Shown here in pieces: positions 1-8,889 of a stretch of DNA of 64,000 bases. The translations under genes were made by a program, and so were the position numbers. Numbering within the stretch: the first letter of the stretch is position 1; each line of letters starts with the position of its first letter. Location of the stretch: contig CAZPUS010000008.1 in NCBI GenBank assembly GCA_964589825.1, forward strand, positions 37,301 through 101,300, read 5' to 3'. The notes below the pieces were generated by a model. It saw nothing but the letters and a program-made list of their open reading frames with translations. It was not told where the DNA came from and made no database searches. This DNA is from CAZPUS01 sp964589825. GTDB lineage: Bacteria; Fibrobacterota; Chitinivibrionia; Chitinivibrionales; WJKA01.

Positions 1-107
1 TTGGCCGGGGTACCCAATCGACTCTGCGCTCGTGTATGCGCCGGTTGCGGTGCGGTATCAGCTACGCCGGATGCCATTTTTCGCAGATTGTATGCCTGAT
101 CCTTCAC
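1..107 (-). CDS. flhG: FlhG (MinD-like ATPase), N-terminal fragment cut by window edge
   Basis: The GTG at 107 overlaps the flhF stop (GTGA, 4-base overlap), and the frame stays open to the window edge. The first residues read VKDQAYNLRKM. This matches the DQAxxLR motif at the N-terminus of FlhG/YlxH proteins, which stimulates the FlhF GTPase. FlhG is a MinD-type ATPase that works with FlhF to set flagellar number and place. Only about 35 codons are present, so the Walker region is not seen. The call rests on this motif and on the position immediately after flhF. Confidence 0.8.
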   Translation of the reverse strand, partial: MKDQAYNLRKMASGVADTAPQPAHTRAQSRLGTPA

Positions 108-1387
108 ACGAAACTCCCTTCGAACAGGCGGGTGACAAGACGCGATGAATTCGCGACTTCTATATCATCGGGTACGGACTGTCCGGTGGTAAAGTACGAC
201 ATTGGAATCGAGGTGTGGTACACTGTGTTAAAGACATTTCCCACGCAGACCGTCTCGTCGATTTTGGTAAAAAGCAATCGGTTCACCTCGAGCGAATTGT
301 ATCGTTTTACCACCTGTGTGAGGTCCGAATCTTTCATGGTAGCACTCAATACGAGATGGGTTTCATCAGGAGCGAGGGCGTAATGAAACATTCCCAGCTC
401 TTCCATGTGGTCGGGGTTGTTCTGACTGCGGCCTGCGGTATCGATAAATACCACGTCCGCATCCGACTCCTGCCGGAGTGCGTCTTCTACCTCATCCGGA
501 GAAAAAACGACTGACAGGCGGGCGCCGATGATTTCCGAAAACGCACGGATCTGTTCGATGGCGGCGACCCGATAGGTGTCTGCAGTGATTATGCTGACCT
601 GCTTGCCCCTGTTGATAACCAGATACGAGGCGAGTTTTGCGATCGTGGTGGTTTTGCCCGTACCGGTGGGGCCCACGAACGCAATACGAACGCCACGATT
701 GTGGTTCGTATCGATCGGTCCCGATACCGGTAGTGTTTCGGCAAATGCATGGGCCAGGCGCTCATTGTCGACCGTATCGGCAGAAGGGGCATATTTAGAA
801 CGGGCATGGTCTATTATTTTTTTTGCATATGTAGGATGCACCTCCACCTTTAAAAGACGCCGGTAGAGTGTTTCCCATATACCGCTGTAGCGGGGTTCAG
901 GCCCTGATTGTGTCTGATGTGCCGATATCTTCTTCATCATTTTTTTCAGATCGGCGATTTCTTTTTTAAGCTCTTCGTATTCGGGTGATGAACCATCCGA
1001 AGGGCCCGCGTTTGTCTGCGGTTTTGCGCCGGAGGATGGCGGCGGTGACTGAACGCTGCCGGACGGGGGGGCTTGTGTGTGGGCTGCACCATTTCCGGGG
1101 CGATTAACAGAGGATTGTTGTTGCGCAGAGCCGGAGCGGGTCGGTGTCGCTGTAGGTTTGCGACCGTAAACCGGTGGAGATTTTAGCGTGATAGGTGTGA
1201 ACGCCTGTGTTTTCGATGTGCGTTCGTCGATAGCTGCGGTAACCTCAATGGCGTCCTGCCCCCCCATCGCGAACATTTTTTTAGGAAGTTTGCGGCTTTT
1301 GAGTATTACGGCATCGTCACCAAGATCTTCCTTGATCTTGACCATCGCTTCTTTCATACTCGCTGCGGTATATTTTTTTATTCTCAT
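104..1387 (-). CDS. flhF: Flagellar biosynthesis GTPase FlhF
   Basis: This is an SRP-type GTPase that helps place the flagellum at the membrane together with FlhG. The N-terminus (MRIKKYTAASMKEAM) is typical of the FlhF B domain. A Pro/Ser/Gln-rich linker covers about residues 70-140. The NG GTPase domain follows, with P-loop GPTGTGKTTT near residue 240, a DTAGR motif in the second half and TKIDE near the C-terminus. The length of 427 aa is usual for the family. The gene follows flhA by 49 bases and overlaps flhG, at the distal end of the flagellar operon. Confidence 0.95.
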   Translation of the reverse strand: MRIKKYTAASMKEAMVKIKEDLGDDAVILKSRKLPKKMFAMGGQDAIEVTAAIDERTSKTQAFTPITLKSPPVYGRKPTATPTRSGSAQQQSSVNRPGNGAAHTQAPPSGSVQSPPPSSGAKPQTNAGPSDGSSPEYEELKKEIADLKKMMKKISAHQTQSGPEPRYSGIWETLYRRLLKVEVHPTYAKKIIDHARSKYAPSADTVDNERLAHAFAETLPVSGPIDTNHNRGVRIAFVGPTGTGKTTTIAKLASYLVINRGKQVSIITADTYRVAAIEQIRAFSEIIGARLSVVFSPDEVEDALRQESDADVVFIDTAGRSQNNPDHMEELGMFHYALAPDETHLVLSATMKDSDLTQVVKRYNSLEVNRLLFTKIDETVCVGNVFNTVYHTSIPMSYFTTGQSVPDDIEVANSSRLVTRLFEGSFV

Positions 1388-1436
1388 AGCGATGTAGATG
1401 CCTTTTCTTCGTTAAAAGCTGCGTGTAACAGTGCGA

Positions 1437-3554
1437 TCAGGTGTTCTGCGATTGCTGGTTCTGATTATTGGGATTGTTAAGCGTTACCATTCCAATGGAG
1501 CGGATTTCGACGCCGCTGACGATCTCATTGTACGACAATACGGTCAGCTCGGGATAGGTAGTTTCGGTAAAGCGTTTGAGTGCACTTCGTATGGTCGGAG
1601 AGCAGATGAGCACCGGGGCTTCGTTCTGCTGTTTTACTTCATCGATCTGACTGCCCAGCGCCTCAAGAAAGGCGTTGGCATCCTGTGGTGAGACCGCAAT
1701 ACGAAAACCGGCATCACTCTCCTGCAGCGCCTGCTCGAAACTCGCTTCGATATTTGGATCGAGCGTAATGACCGGTATTTTGCTGTTTTCGTCTTTGTGC
1801 ATAGTACAGATCTGTTCGGAGAGGGCATTACGCACGTATTCGGTAAGAATTTCGATATTCTTGTTTTTGGGTGCGAAATCGGCGAGTGTTTCGAGAATGA
1901 GAGCCAGATCCCGGATCGGGACTTTTTCGTAGAGCAGATTCTGCAGTACATTATGTACCTGGCTCACAGTCAGGATATTGGGAATAAGCTCGTTAACAAC
2001 CGCGGGATGCGTCTCTTTAATATTGTCGATCAGGTTCTGTACATCCTGGCGTGTCAGCAGTTTGTAGGCGTTTGACTTGAGTATTTCGGTCAGGTGCGTG
2101 GCGAGTACGGCCGGCAGTTCCACCACGGTATACCCGGCGATTTCCGCTTCTTCTTTTTGTGTCTCGGTAATCCACAGTGCCGGCAGGCCGAAGGCCGGCT
2201 CTACTGTTTCGACCCCTTTGATTTTCTTTGTGGCGGTGCCGGGATCCATGGCCAGATAGGAGCCGCTCATGAGCTCACCCGCACCCGCTTCTATTGTCCG
2301 TATTTTTATTTTGTATTCGTTCGGCTTGAGTTGTATGTTATCCCGTATGCGTACCGGCGGGATAATAATGCCGAACTCCTGGGCGAGCTGGCGCCGTATC
2401 ATGGTGATACGATCGAGCAGATCGCCGCCCTGATTACGGTCGACCAGCGGAATCAGCCCATAGCCGATTTCCAGCTCCAGGGGATCGACATAAAGATAAT
2501 CCTCCGGTTTTTCCTCCTGGGGTTCTGTCTCAGGAGGTTGTTCCTGCTGGGCCTGCGCCTGTTGAGCCTCTTTGCGAAAACCCATCCATGCGACTGCGAT
2601 GGTGGCGGTGCCCAGGGCAATGAAGGGTATTTTTGGAAAGCCCGGAATAAGCGCGAAAAAGAGCATTACCGCGCCGGAGATGATGAGTACTTTTTTGTTG
2701 CGAAAGAGCTGGTCGCCGATCTCTTCCCCGAGATTCGCCTGTTTTGCAGCACGGCTGACCAGAATGCCCGAGCCGGTCGATATCATCAGTGCGGGGATCT
2801 GGGTTACCAGTCCGTCCCCGATCGTAAGGCGGGTATAGGTGTGTACCGCCGTGCCGAAATCCATTCCCATCTGCGCGACCCCGATGATAAGTCCGCCGAT
2901 GATATTGATAATCACGATAAGAATACCGGCGATCGCATCGCCCTGTACGAATCGTGACGCACCATCCATGGCTCCGTGAAACTCCGCCTCCTGGGCCACT
3001 TTTTCGCGTCGTTCTCTGGCCTGCTGTTCGTCGATGATACCGGAGTTCATATCGGCATCGATCGCCATCTGCTTTCCCGGCATTGCGTCAAGGGTAAAAC
3101 GTGCCGATACTTCGGCAATACGTCGTGCACCACGGGTTACCACCACGAATTGTACGATAATGATAATAACGAAGATGATAAAACCCACCACCTCGTTGCC
3201 TTTGGTTACAAAGGTACCGAACACCTGAATTACCTGCCCCGCATCCGCCTGACTCAGAATGAGCCGCGTAGTCGCCACGTTGAGCGAAAGCCGAAACAAT
3301 GTGACGGTGAGAAGAAGCGAGGGAAACACAGAAAAATCGACCGGATCCATGTTATACATAGTCGAGAGAAGCACGACCAGGGCGAGGCTCATGTTCAGTG
3401 CCAGCAGCATATCCATGATCATCGTGGGAATAGGAATGACCATTACCGCGAGTATAGCCACCACGCCGAGAACGATTACCGCCTCCCGGCTCTGAGTGAG
3501 TGTGCGGACAAAACCGCTGCCCATTACTCCGCGTATGCTGTTTGAAATATTCAT
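1437..3554 (-). CDS. flhA: Flagellar type III export gate protein FlhA
   Basis: FlhA is the large integral membrane subunit of the flagellar export gate. Its cytoplasmic domain docks chaperone-substrate complexes. The N-terminal half has about eight hydrophobic segments (residues 25-320) and includes the conserved FHIPEP-family cytoplasmic loop (TLDAMPGKQMAIDADMNSG). The soluble C-terminal domain begins after a Gln/Glu/Pro-rich linker near residue 335. The length of 705 aa is normal. It starts 12 bases after the unrecognised exported-protein gene that separates it from flhB. Confidence 0.97.
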   Translation of the reverse strand: MNISNSIRGVMGSGFVRTLTQSREAVIVLGVVAILAVMVIPIPTMIMDMLLALNMSLALVVLLSTMYNMDPVDFSVFPSLLLTVTLFRLSLNVATTRLILSQADAGQVIQVFGTFVTKGNEVVGFIIFVIIIIVQFVVVTRGARRIAEVSARFTLDAMPGKQMAIDADMNSGIIDEQQARERREKVAQEAEFHGAMDGASRFVQGDAIAGILIVIINIIGGLIIGVAQMGMDFGTAVHTYTRLTIGDGLVTQIPALMISTGSGILVSRAAKQANLGEEIGDQLFRNKKVLIISGAVMLFFALIPGFPKIPFIALGTATIAVAWMGFRKEAQQAQAQQEQPPETEPQEEKPEDYLYVDPLELEIGYGLIPLVDRNQGGDLLDRITMIRRQLAQEFGIIIPPVRIRDNIQLKPNEYKIKIRTIEAGAGELMSGSYLAMDPGTATKKIKGVETVEPAFGLPALWITETQKEEAEIAGYTVVELPAVLATHLTEILKSNAYKLLTRQDVQNLIDNIKETHPAVVNELIPNILTVSQVHNVLQNLLYEKVPIRDLALILETLADFAPKNKNIEILTEYVRNALSEQICTMHKDENSKIPVITLDPNIEASFEQALQESDAGFRIAVSPQDANAFLEALGSQIDEVKQQNEAPVLICSPTIRSALKRFTETTYPELTVLSYNEIVSGVEIRSIGMVTLNNPNNQNQQSQNT

Positions 3555-3566
3555 GATAATTGCACG

Positions 3567-5303
3567 CTATTGTGTTGTATGAAATAGCAGAAAAAGTGAA
3601 TCCATGGCATTAATCGTGTCATGTACCTGCACCTTGAGCCAGGTCGAATCGGTGGCAACGCGCCAGAGCGAGTCGGTTCGTGAGAGCAATGAGTCCGGCT
3701 GAGTGCTGCGCTGCAGATACCAGCGATAGTTGAGTGTATCGATCGTATCGAGCTGGGTCGCGAATACAAAAAAACATGCACTGTCACCAGCCGGCGCACC
3801 ATACCGGGTGGTATCATTAACAGTTTCTGGTGTGGCGGTAGAGTCATTGGATGGTGCAAATACACGTATCGAGTCTATCTGCGGCGCATGATCGGGGGTG
3901 ACAAAAAGGGAACAGACTGTGGTTACCACAGTGTCGGATGCATAGACCGAGTCGCGCAGCATGACCGTTACCGTATCAATAAACAGTGATTCGGTTGCGG
4001 TGACTGTATATGCCAGGGTGTCTGAAACCGAATCGACGATAGTGGCGTATTCTGAACGTACATTGCGCCAGCGACGTGTGCGCGTCCGTGCGTTAGTATC
4101 CGTGGAATTAAAGGCCACGGCGTAGAGGGTATCGGATACATCGAAGCGTAGTTGAAAATTGCTGCATGGGGCGGAGTAGACCGAATCCGCGATACGCATG
4201 CTGTCGACTACAGGTGTGCGAATAACCATACCGTAACCGATAGCGATACGGGCGTGCGAACTTGTGTCGCCGCTGCGGTCACTCACCCATACCGATACCG
4301 TATCGAGCCCACGATCCGAGACTGTGCACACGCTGCTGGTGCATATATAGGAAACCAAGGCGCCGGTGTCTGAAGTGGCGGAGTAGATGCTGCCGTAGTG
4401 GCCGGTGGTGTTCCAGTGGTAGCGCAGCTGTGATGCGGTCGCATCACTGTCGTTTGCACTGAGACGAAGGGTAAGGGTATCAAGCGCGGTGTCTCTGTAT
4501 ACCTTGAGCTCTGCAAAATCACTCCAGGAGGTATCGCCAGCCGTCAGCGAAGTGAGATACGGCGATTTGTTCGGAACCCCTGAAGTAAAGAGTATCACTT
4601 TATGGTCTTTACCACCGTCGTTATCGTTGACAAAACACCATAATGTGTCGGGCATGACGATCGAATTCCGCGTGATGGTGTAGCTCGCACTGCTTCCCGC
4701 ACGCTCTCTGTCATTGTGGTAAAAAGCGTATTTGAGCGCGGAGGGGTTTTCCTGATCCGCGGCGGTAATTGTTACCTGCAGCGAGGATGGTATGGTATCG
4801 AGAATATATGACACCGTGTCGTATTGCTGTGTGGTAAAAAGTGAATCGGCGATGCGAAGCGAGGTTATCTTTGGGGCGATATTAACCACCGAGACGATCA
4901 CCGGGTTGCTTTGTACACCGTTACAGGTAACCCAGACGGAGTCGTAGCGTGTGTATACGCCGCGTATCGTATCCATAAACGGGGGAAGCTGTTGCCACTG
5001 CAGCTGAAACTCAATTTGCGTTACCCGGGCATCGGGGTGCCGTTGTGAGGTAGCCAGTGCCCATGTATGAAAGTCGAGGTCACTTACCTTCTGGGTGTCG
5101 GGAAGTTCTATAATTGCACGTATCGGATCGCCGGAGAAAACACCGTAATGCGTTCCTTTGTCAACCACACTCAGGGATATTTCGTAATGTTCGTTCTGTG
5201 CAGGTTCATTAAGGCTGCAGAAAAGCCACAGGCTGAGAGCGAGTGCTCCCGTGAGGCGAAAAATAGCGATGTGGTGACTGGGTATTGGGAATGATCGCTG
5301 CAT
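3567..5303 (-). CDS. Unrecognised exported Ig-like-repeat protein inside the flagellar operon
   Basis: I do not recognise this 578-aa protein. I start it at the ATG at 5303, one base after the flhB stop, because this gives an N-terminus with a hydrophobic export segment (FRLTGALALSLWLFC). Longer in-frame starts would run back into flhB. The rest is rich in Ser, Thr, Asp and Val and looks like serial beta-sandwich (Ig/cadherin-like) modules. A module-start pattern recurs: ITSLRIADSLF, VDSMRIADSVY and IDSIRVFAPS. It is probably periplasmic or on the surface. Tight spacing to flhB and flhA implies co-transcription and translational coupling. A lipoprotein is possible, but the residues before the cysteine (WLFC) make a poor lipobox. 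Confidence 0.7.
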   Translation of the reverse strand: MQRSFPIPSHHIAIFRLTGALALSLWLFCSLNEPAQNEHYEISLSVVDKGTHYGVFSGDPIRAIIELPDTQKVSDLDFHTWALATSQRHPDARVTQIEFQLQWQQLPPFMDTIRGVYTRYDSVWVTCNGVQSNPVIVSVVNIAPKITSLRIADSLFTTQQYDTVSYILDTIPSSLQVTITAADQENPSALKYAFYHNDRERAGSSASYTITRNSIVMPDTLWCFVNDNDGGKDHKVILFTSGVPNKSPYLTSLTAGDTSWSDFAELKVYRDTALDTLTLRLSANDSDATASQLRYHWNTTGHYGSIYSATSDTGALVSYICTSSVCTVSDRGLDTVSVWVSDRSGDTSSHARIAIGYGMVIRTPVVDSMRIADSVYSAPCSNFQLRFDVSDTLYAVAFNSTDTNARTRTRRWRNVRSEYATIVDSVSDTLAYTVTATESLFIDTVTVMLRDSVYASDTVVTTVCSLFVTPDHAPQIDSIRVFAPSNDSTATPETVNDTTRYGAPAGDSACFFVFATQLDTIDTLNYRWYLQRSTQPDSLLSRTDSLWRVATDSTWLKVQVHDTINAMDSLFLLFHTTQ

Positions 5304-5304
5304 G

Positions 5305-6375
5305 TTAAGCTGCCTGTTTGCGTTGAAATCTGTATACATACGCAAGTATTTCCGCGACTGCGTTGTAAAATTCGACCGGGATATCGTCGCCGGGCTCGAC
5401 GCTGTCATACATGGCTCGTGCCAGCGGCTTGTCTTCCACTATCGGCACCTCGTGCTCCTGGGCAATTTCACGTATGCGCTGTGCCTGATGCTGTTTGCCT
5501 TTTGCCACCACCTGCGGGGCATTCATGGTACTGCCTTCATAGCGAATGGCGATTGCCAGGTGGGTAGGGTTGGTCACGACGACGGTCGCTTCGGGGACCT
5601 CCTGCATCATTCGCCGGCGTGACATCTCCCGCTGCAGTTGCTGCATTCTCTGTTTCACCTGCGGGTCTCCTTCCATCTCCTTGCGTTCGTCCTTCATCTC
5701 TTTTTTGGTCATCATGAGTTGCTTTCGATTTTCATACCGCTGATAGATGTAATCTATAATCGCGATAAGTATAAGTATGAGTCCAACACGAAACATAACG
5801 AGAAAAGTAACTCTGCTGATGAAAAAGAAAATGCCGGCGGCATTCGCATATGCAAGTGCCAGGCAGTCTTTAAACTGTCCTCGAATGGTTATATAAGCCA
5901 CCACGGCGACGATACCGATTTTGGCGATACTTTTAGCCGCTTCCATAAGTGAACGGGGACTGAGCAGACGTTTGAACCCCGAAAGTGGGTTTATTTTTTC
6001 GAGCTTTGGAGTGAGTGGCTGAGCGGTAAACAGTACGCCGACCTGGATATAATTCGCGATGAGTCCCGCAGCAAGAATACAGGCACCGAACGGCAGCATA
6101 ATGGTGCCCAGCGAAGTAAACGATTCTCTGAACAAATTAACGGTCGTGGTCTGCGTAAGCTCTATGGTCGAGATGCGCTGTAGAAACGTCGGGAAAAGCT
6201 GCATAATTTCTTTGAACATCCACGGACCAACCATGCGCAGAAACAGTGAGGCGGATATTAGAATCAACGCGCTATTCACATCGTTGCTTTTGGGAATATT
6301 ACCGCGTTCCCGAGCCTGCTGCAGCTTTCGTTCGGTAGGTTGTTCTGTTTTTTCCTGTCCATCTTGTTCGGCCAC
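5305..6375 (-). CDS. flhB: Flagellar export switch protein FlhB
   Basis: FlhB is the substrate-specificity switch of the export apparatus. It shifts secretion from rod/hook to filament proteins after self-cleavage and contact with FliK. The N-terminus carries the family signature EKTEQPTERKLQQARERG, followed by four membrane segments. The cytoplasmic domain has the autocleavage motif NPTH (in TNPTHLAIAIRYE). The length of 356 aa is standard. The start is GTG at 6375, behind an AAAGGA Shine-Dalgarno sequence. fliR lies 21 bases upstream. Confidence 0.97.
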   Translation of the reverse strand: MAEQDGQEKTEQPTERKLQQARERGNIPKSNDVNSALILISASLFLRMVGPWMFKEIMQLFPTFLQRISTIELTQTTTVNLFRESFTSLGTIMLPFGACILAAGLIANYIQVGVLFTAQPLTPKLEKINPLSGFKRLLSPRSLMEAAKSIAKIGIVAVVAYITIRGQFKDCLALAYANAAGIFFFISRVTFLVMFRVGLILILIAIIDYIYQRYENRKQLMMTKKEMKDERKEMEGDPQVKQRMQQLQREMSRRRMMQEVPEATVVVTNPTHLAIAIRYEGSTMNAPQVVAKGKQHQAQRIREIAQEHEVPIVEDKPLARAMYDSVEPGDDIPVEFYNAVAEILAYVYRFQRKQAA

Positions 6376-6396
6376 GCGTTTATTCCTTTGTTGACA

Positions 6397-7182
6397 TTAT
6401 GCGAGAATGTACAGCAGCTCCCACACGTTTTCCATTATACGGGAGAATATCTGCCTGAATACACTGGCCAGTATGGGGAATGCGATAAACGTTACCGCCA
6501 TACCTATAAAAATTTTCATCGGCAGTCCCACAAAGAAAATATTTACCTGAGGAACGGTACGTGCAATAACTCCGAGAGCCACCGACACCAGAAGCAAAGT
6601 AGCGAGTATGGGGGCGGCGAGTTTCAGCGCACTGACGAAGATTCGTCCCGACATATCGATCAGTAACGTCATGAGTTTTGCATCTACCAGTCCTGCTTCC
6701 AGCAGTGGGATGGTTTCAAAGCTTTTCTGCAGTGCAAGTATAAAAAAGAAATGACCGTTCATCAGAAGTATCATGATAGTGAACACAACCATTTTGAGCT
6801 GACCCATCGTGGTGACCCGGGCACTGGTAAGGGGATCGATCATCTGTACAAACGCGAAACCCATCTGAAGGTCTATTACGCGTCCGGCGAACTGAATCGA
6901 AGCATAAATAAACGAGGCGGTAAATCCGATAAGTATCCCTATGAATACTTCCTTGATGGCGAGAAGGAAAAACAACGTGAGTGTTACATTGCTCACATCG
7001 ATGCCGGTCTCAGGAGGCACAAGCGGAAAAATGATCAGAGCCAGCATGAGTGAGAGGGCGATCTTTATTTTTGACGGTACGTTCATGGAGCCGAAAATCG
7101 GCAGGAAGGCAACGATCGATACCACACGTACAAAGACGAGAAAAAAGATATGAATGGTCTGCAGCTGTATGCTATCGAGCAT
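6397..7182 (-). CDS. fliR: Flagellar export gate protein FliR
   Basis: FliR is an integral membrane component of the FliPQR export channel. The 261-aa sequence is almost entirely hydrophobic helices. It has the characteristic N-terminal region (FVRVVSIVAFLPIFGS, then VPSKIKIALSL) and a conserved middle loop (GRVIDLQMGFAFVQMIDP). It lies seven bases after fliQ and before flhB, in the usual fliP-fliQ-fliR-flhB order. Nothing about it is unusual. Confidence 0.96.
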   Translation of the reverse strand: MLDSIQLQTIHIFFLVFVRVVSIVAFLPIFGSMNVPSKIKIALSLMLALIIFPLVPPETGIDVSNVTLTLFFLLAIKEVFIGILIGFTASFIYASIQFAGRVIDLQMGFAFVQMIDPLTSARVTTMGQLKMVVFTIMILLMNGHFFFILALQKSFETIPLLEAGLVDAKLMTLLIDMSGRIFVSALKLAAPILATLLLVSVALGVIARTVPQVNIFFVGLPMKIFIGMAVTFIAFPILASVFRQIFSRIMENVWELLYILA

Positions 7183-7189
7183 TATTCAT

Positions 7190-7459
7190 TCACTCCAGCA
7201 ACGATGGTATCATGGCGAAGATACGAATCGTGAAATCGGTGAGTTTCATGATCATCCACGGAAGCATGACGAAGAGCACGCCGACAATGGTCAGAATTTT
7301 AGGAATAAACGTCAGCGTCATTTCGTGTATTTGCGTGACCGCCTGAAATACTCCGACCATAAGACCGACCAGGAGTGCGGAAATCAGGAGTGGACCCGAC
7401 ACCTGTAACACCACCAGGAGCGCTTTCCTTCCAATTTCTACGGCCAGCATGGGGTCCAT
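7190..7459 (-). CDS. fliQ: Flagellar export gate protein FliQ
   Basis: This is an 89-aa protein with two hydrophobic hairpin helices (LLVVLQVSGPLLISALLVG and ILTIVGVLFVMLPWMI). Between them is the FliQ signature GVFQAVTQIHEMTLTFIPK. FliQ packs around the FliP-FliR channel of the export gate. The length is typical and the gene sits between fliP and fliR as expected. Confidence 0.96.
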   Translation of the reverse strand: MDPMLAVEIGRKALLVVLQVSGPLLISALLVGLMVGVFQAVTQIHEMTLTFIPKILTIVGVLFVMLPWMIMKLTDFTIRIFAMIPSLLE

Positions 7460-7492
7460 ACGTCGTATTCCTCGGTTATGTGCGCGTACCGT

Positions 7493-8287
7493 TTATTTAA
7501 ACGATATCACGAGTTGTTTTACCAACAATTCCCATCCGTCAACCAGTACGAATAAAATAATTTTAAACGGCAGTGAGATCATTATCGGCGGCAACATCAT
7601 CATCCCCATGGAGAGCAGCGTACTCGCAACTACCATGTCGATGATAAGAAACGGAATATACAGTACAAAGCCGATAATGAACGCGGTTTTGAGCTCACTG
7701 GTGATAAAAGCGGGGATAATGACCTCGAAAGGGAGGTCATCCGCGTTTTCGGGTGGGGGCGTTTCGCTGATGCGCACGAACAACGCAACATCCTTTTCGT
7801 TTACCTGAGACAGCATAAAGTTTCGAAGGGGAATGCCGCTGCGCTGTACCGCTTCCTGAAATCCGATTTTTTCATCCAGGTACGGGGTAAATGCATTCTC
7901 GTGAATTTCGACGAATACCGGACGCATGATAAAAAGCGTCATGAAAAGTGCGAGACCGACAAGTACCTGATCGGGTGGCATTGTCTGTACGCCGAGAGCA
8001 CGGCGAAGAAACGAGAAGACCACCACTATACGAACGAACGAGGTTACCATGACAAGAATCGAGGGCGCGAGTGCAAGTACCGTAATGAGAAACAGCACCT
8101 GAAGGGCGATGGATACATCCTGAGGATCACCGGTATCCGACATTGACAGCTGCAATGAAGGGAGTTGTGCGTGCGCAGTCGCGACCCATACTCCGCACAA
8201 CAGCGCGAGCCACATAAGGATGTTTTTCAGCCGTTGTGCGCTAAAGCGTAACGTCATCAGTGTCGATATACGATAATGGGAGGGCAT
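7493..8287 (-). CDS. fliP: Flagellar export gate protein FliP
   Basis: FliP is the core channel-forming subunit of the export gate. The family hallmarks are clear: LTVLALAPSILVMVTSFVRI-like text, VFSFLRRALGVQTMPPDQVL, the central periplasmic loop, and IIPAFITSELKTAFIIGF. A signal sequence ending near AHAQ is present. I chose the ATG at 8287, which leaves 25 bases after fliO. An ATG at 8257 is also possible. A start at 8362 would overlap fliO by 50 bases and is unlikely. The mature part has the usual length. Confidence 0.94.
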   Translation of the reverse strand: MPSHYRISTLMTLRFSAQRLKNILMWLALLCGVWVATAHAQLPSLQLSMSDTGDPQDVSIALQVLFLITVLALAPSILVMVTSFVRIVVVFSFLRRALGVQTMPPDQVLVGLALFMTLFIMRPVFVEIHENAFTPYLDEKIGFQEAVQRSGIPLRNFMLSQVNEKDVALFVRISETPPPENADDLPFEVIIPAFITSELKTAFIIGFVLYIPFLIIDMVVASTLLSMGMMMLPPIMISLPFKIILFVLVDGWELLVKQLVISFK

Positions 8288-8312
8288 AGATCCATAATCA
8301 CAAGGAAAAAAA

Positions 8313-8876
8313 TTATTGTTCGTTCGTCTGTTGATGTTTTGCGACAAAAGAATTGAATACATCTTTGAATCGAGACAGCGAGGTTACCTCCCGGGCGGAT
8401 GAAATAACCTCCATCGCTTTCTCGTCTTGGAGTTTTTCGAGCAACGTAATGGTATGCTGGGTCTGACCGAGTACATATACGGTGTCAAGTACCCGCACCA
8501 GGACCACGGTTCTCTGTGGACCAAGCGAGGCGGCTTCAAGTACATCTATGGATCCACCTTTGCTGTGTGTGCCGCTGATACCTCCGCGTTTTAAAAGCCA
8601 TGCGACCGCGAATACTAGAACGATGATAATACCCATGACAATACTGAGCCGTATCGTTACACCGATAAGGGAGCGGTCCTGCTGCTGTTGACCAGCCTGT
8701 TGTTGTACGACACCGCTTGTTTCTCCGGATCCCGTGTAGCCTTGAAGCTCTTTCTGCAGTCTGGAGAAATCGAAGGATTCGCCGGCGGATTTGTCCGGGG
8801 CGTTATCCTGTGCACTCACCCCGGTGAGGAGTATGAAGGCAAGCACAAAACCAGGACCGAGACATAATCTGTACAT
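8313..8876 (-). CDS. fliO: Flagellar biosynthetic protein FliO
   Basis: FliO is a small membrane protein that assists assembly of the FliPQR complex. It has an N-terminal signal peptide (FVLAFILLTGVSAQ), a Gln-rich stretch and one transmembrane helix near residues 75-95 (LSIVMGIIIVLVFAVAWLL). A soluble FliO domain follows (DVLEAASLGPQRTVVLVRV, then YVLGQTQHTITLLEKL). The gene is 13 bases after fliY, with an AAAGGCGG ribosome binding site. Sequence conservation in this family is low, so position adds to the call. Confidence 0.9.
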   Translation of the reverse strand: MYRLCLGPGFVLAFILLTGVSAQDNAPDKSAGESFDFSRLQKELQGYTGSGETSGVVQQQAGQQQQDRSLIGVTIRLSIVMGIIIVLVFAVAWLLKRGGISGTHSKGGSIDVLEAASLGPQRTVVLVRVLDTVYVLGQTQHTITLLEKLQDEKAMEVISSAREVTSLSRFKDVFNSFVAKHQQTNEQ

Positions 8877-8889
8877 GAAACCGCCTTTG

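Noticed and set aside
2094..2957. 287-aa open frame antisense to flhA
   Set aside because: It lies entirely opposite the well-supported flhA gene, has no ribosome binding site, and its composition is that of a shadow frame.
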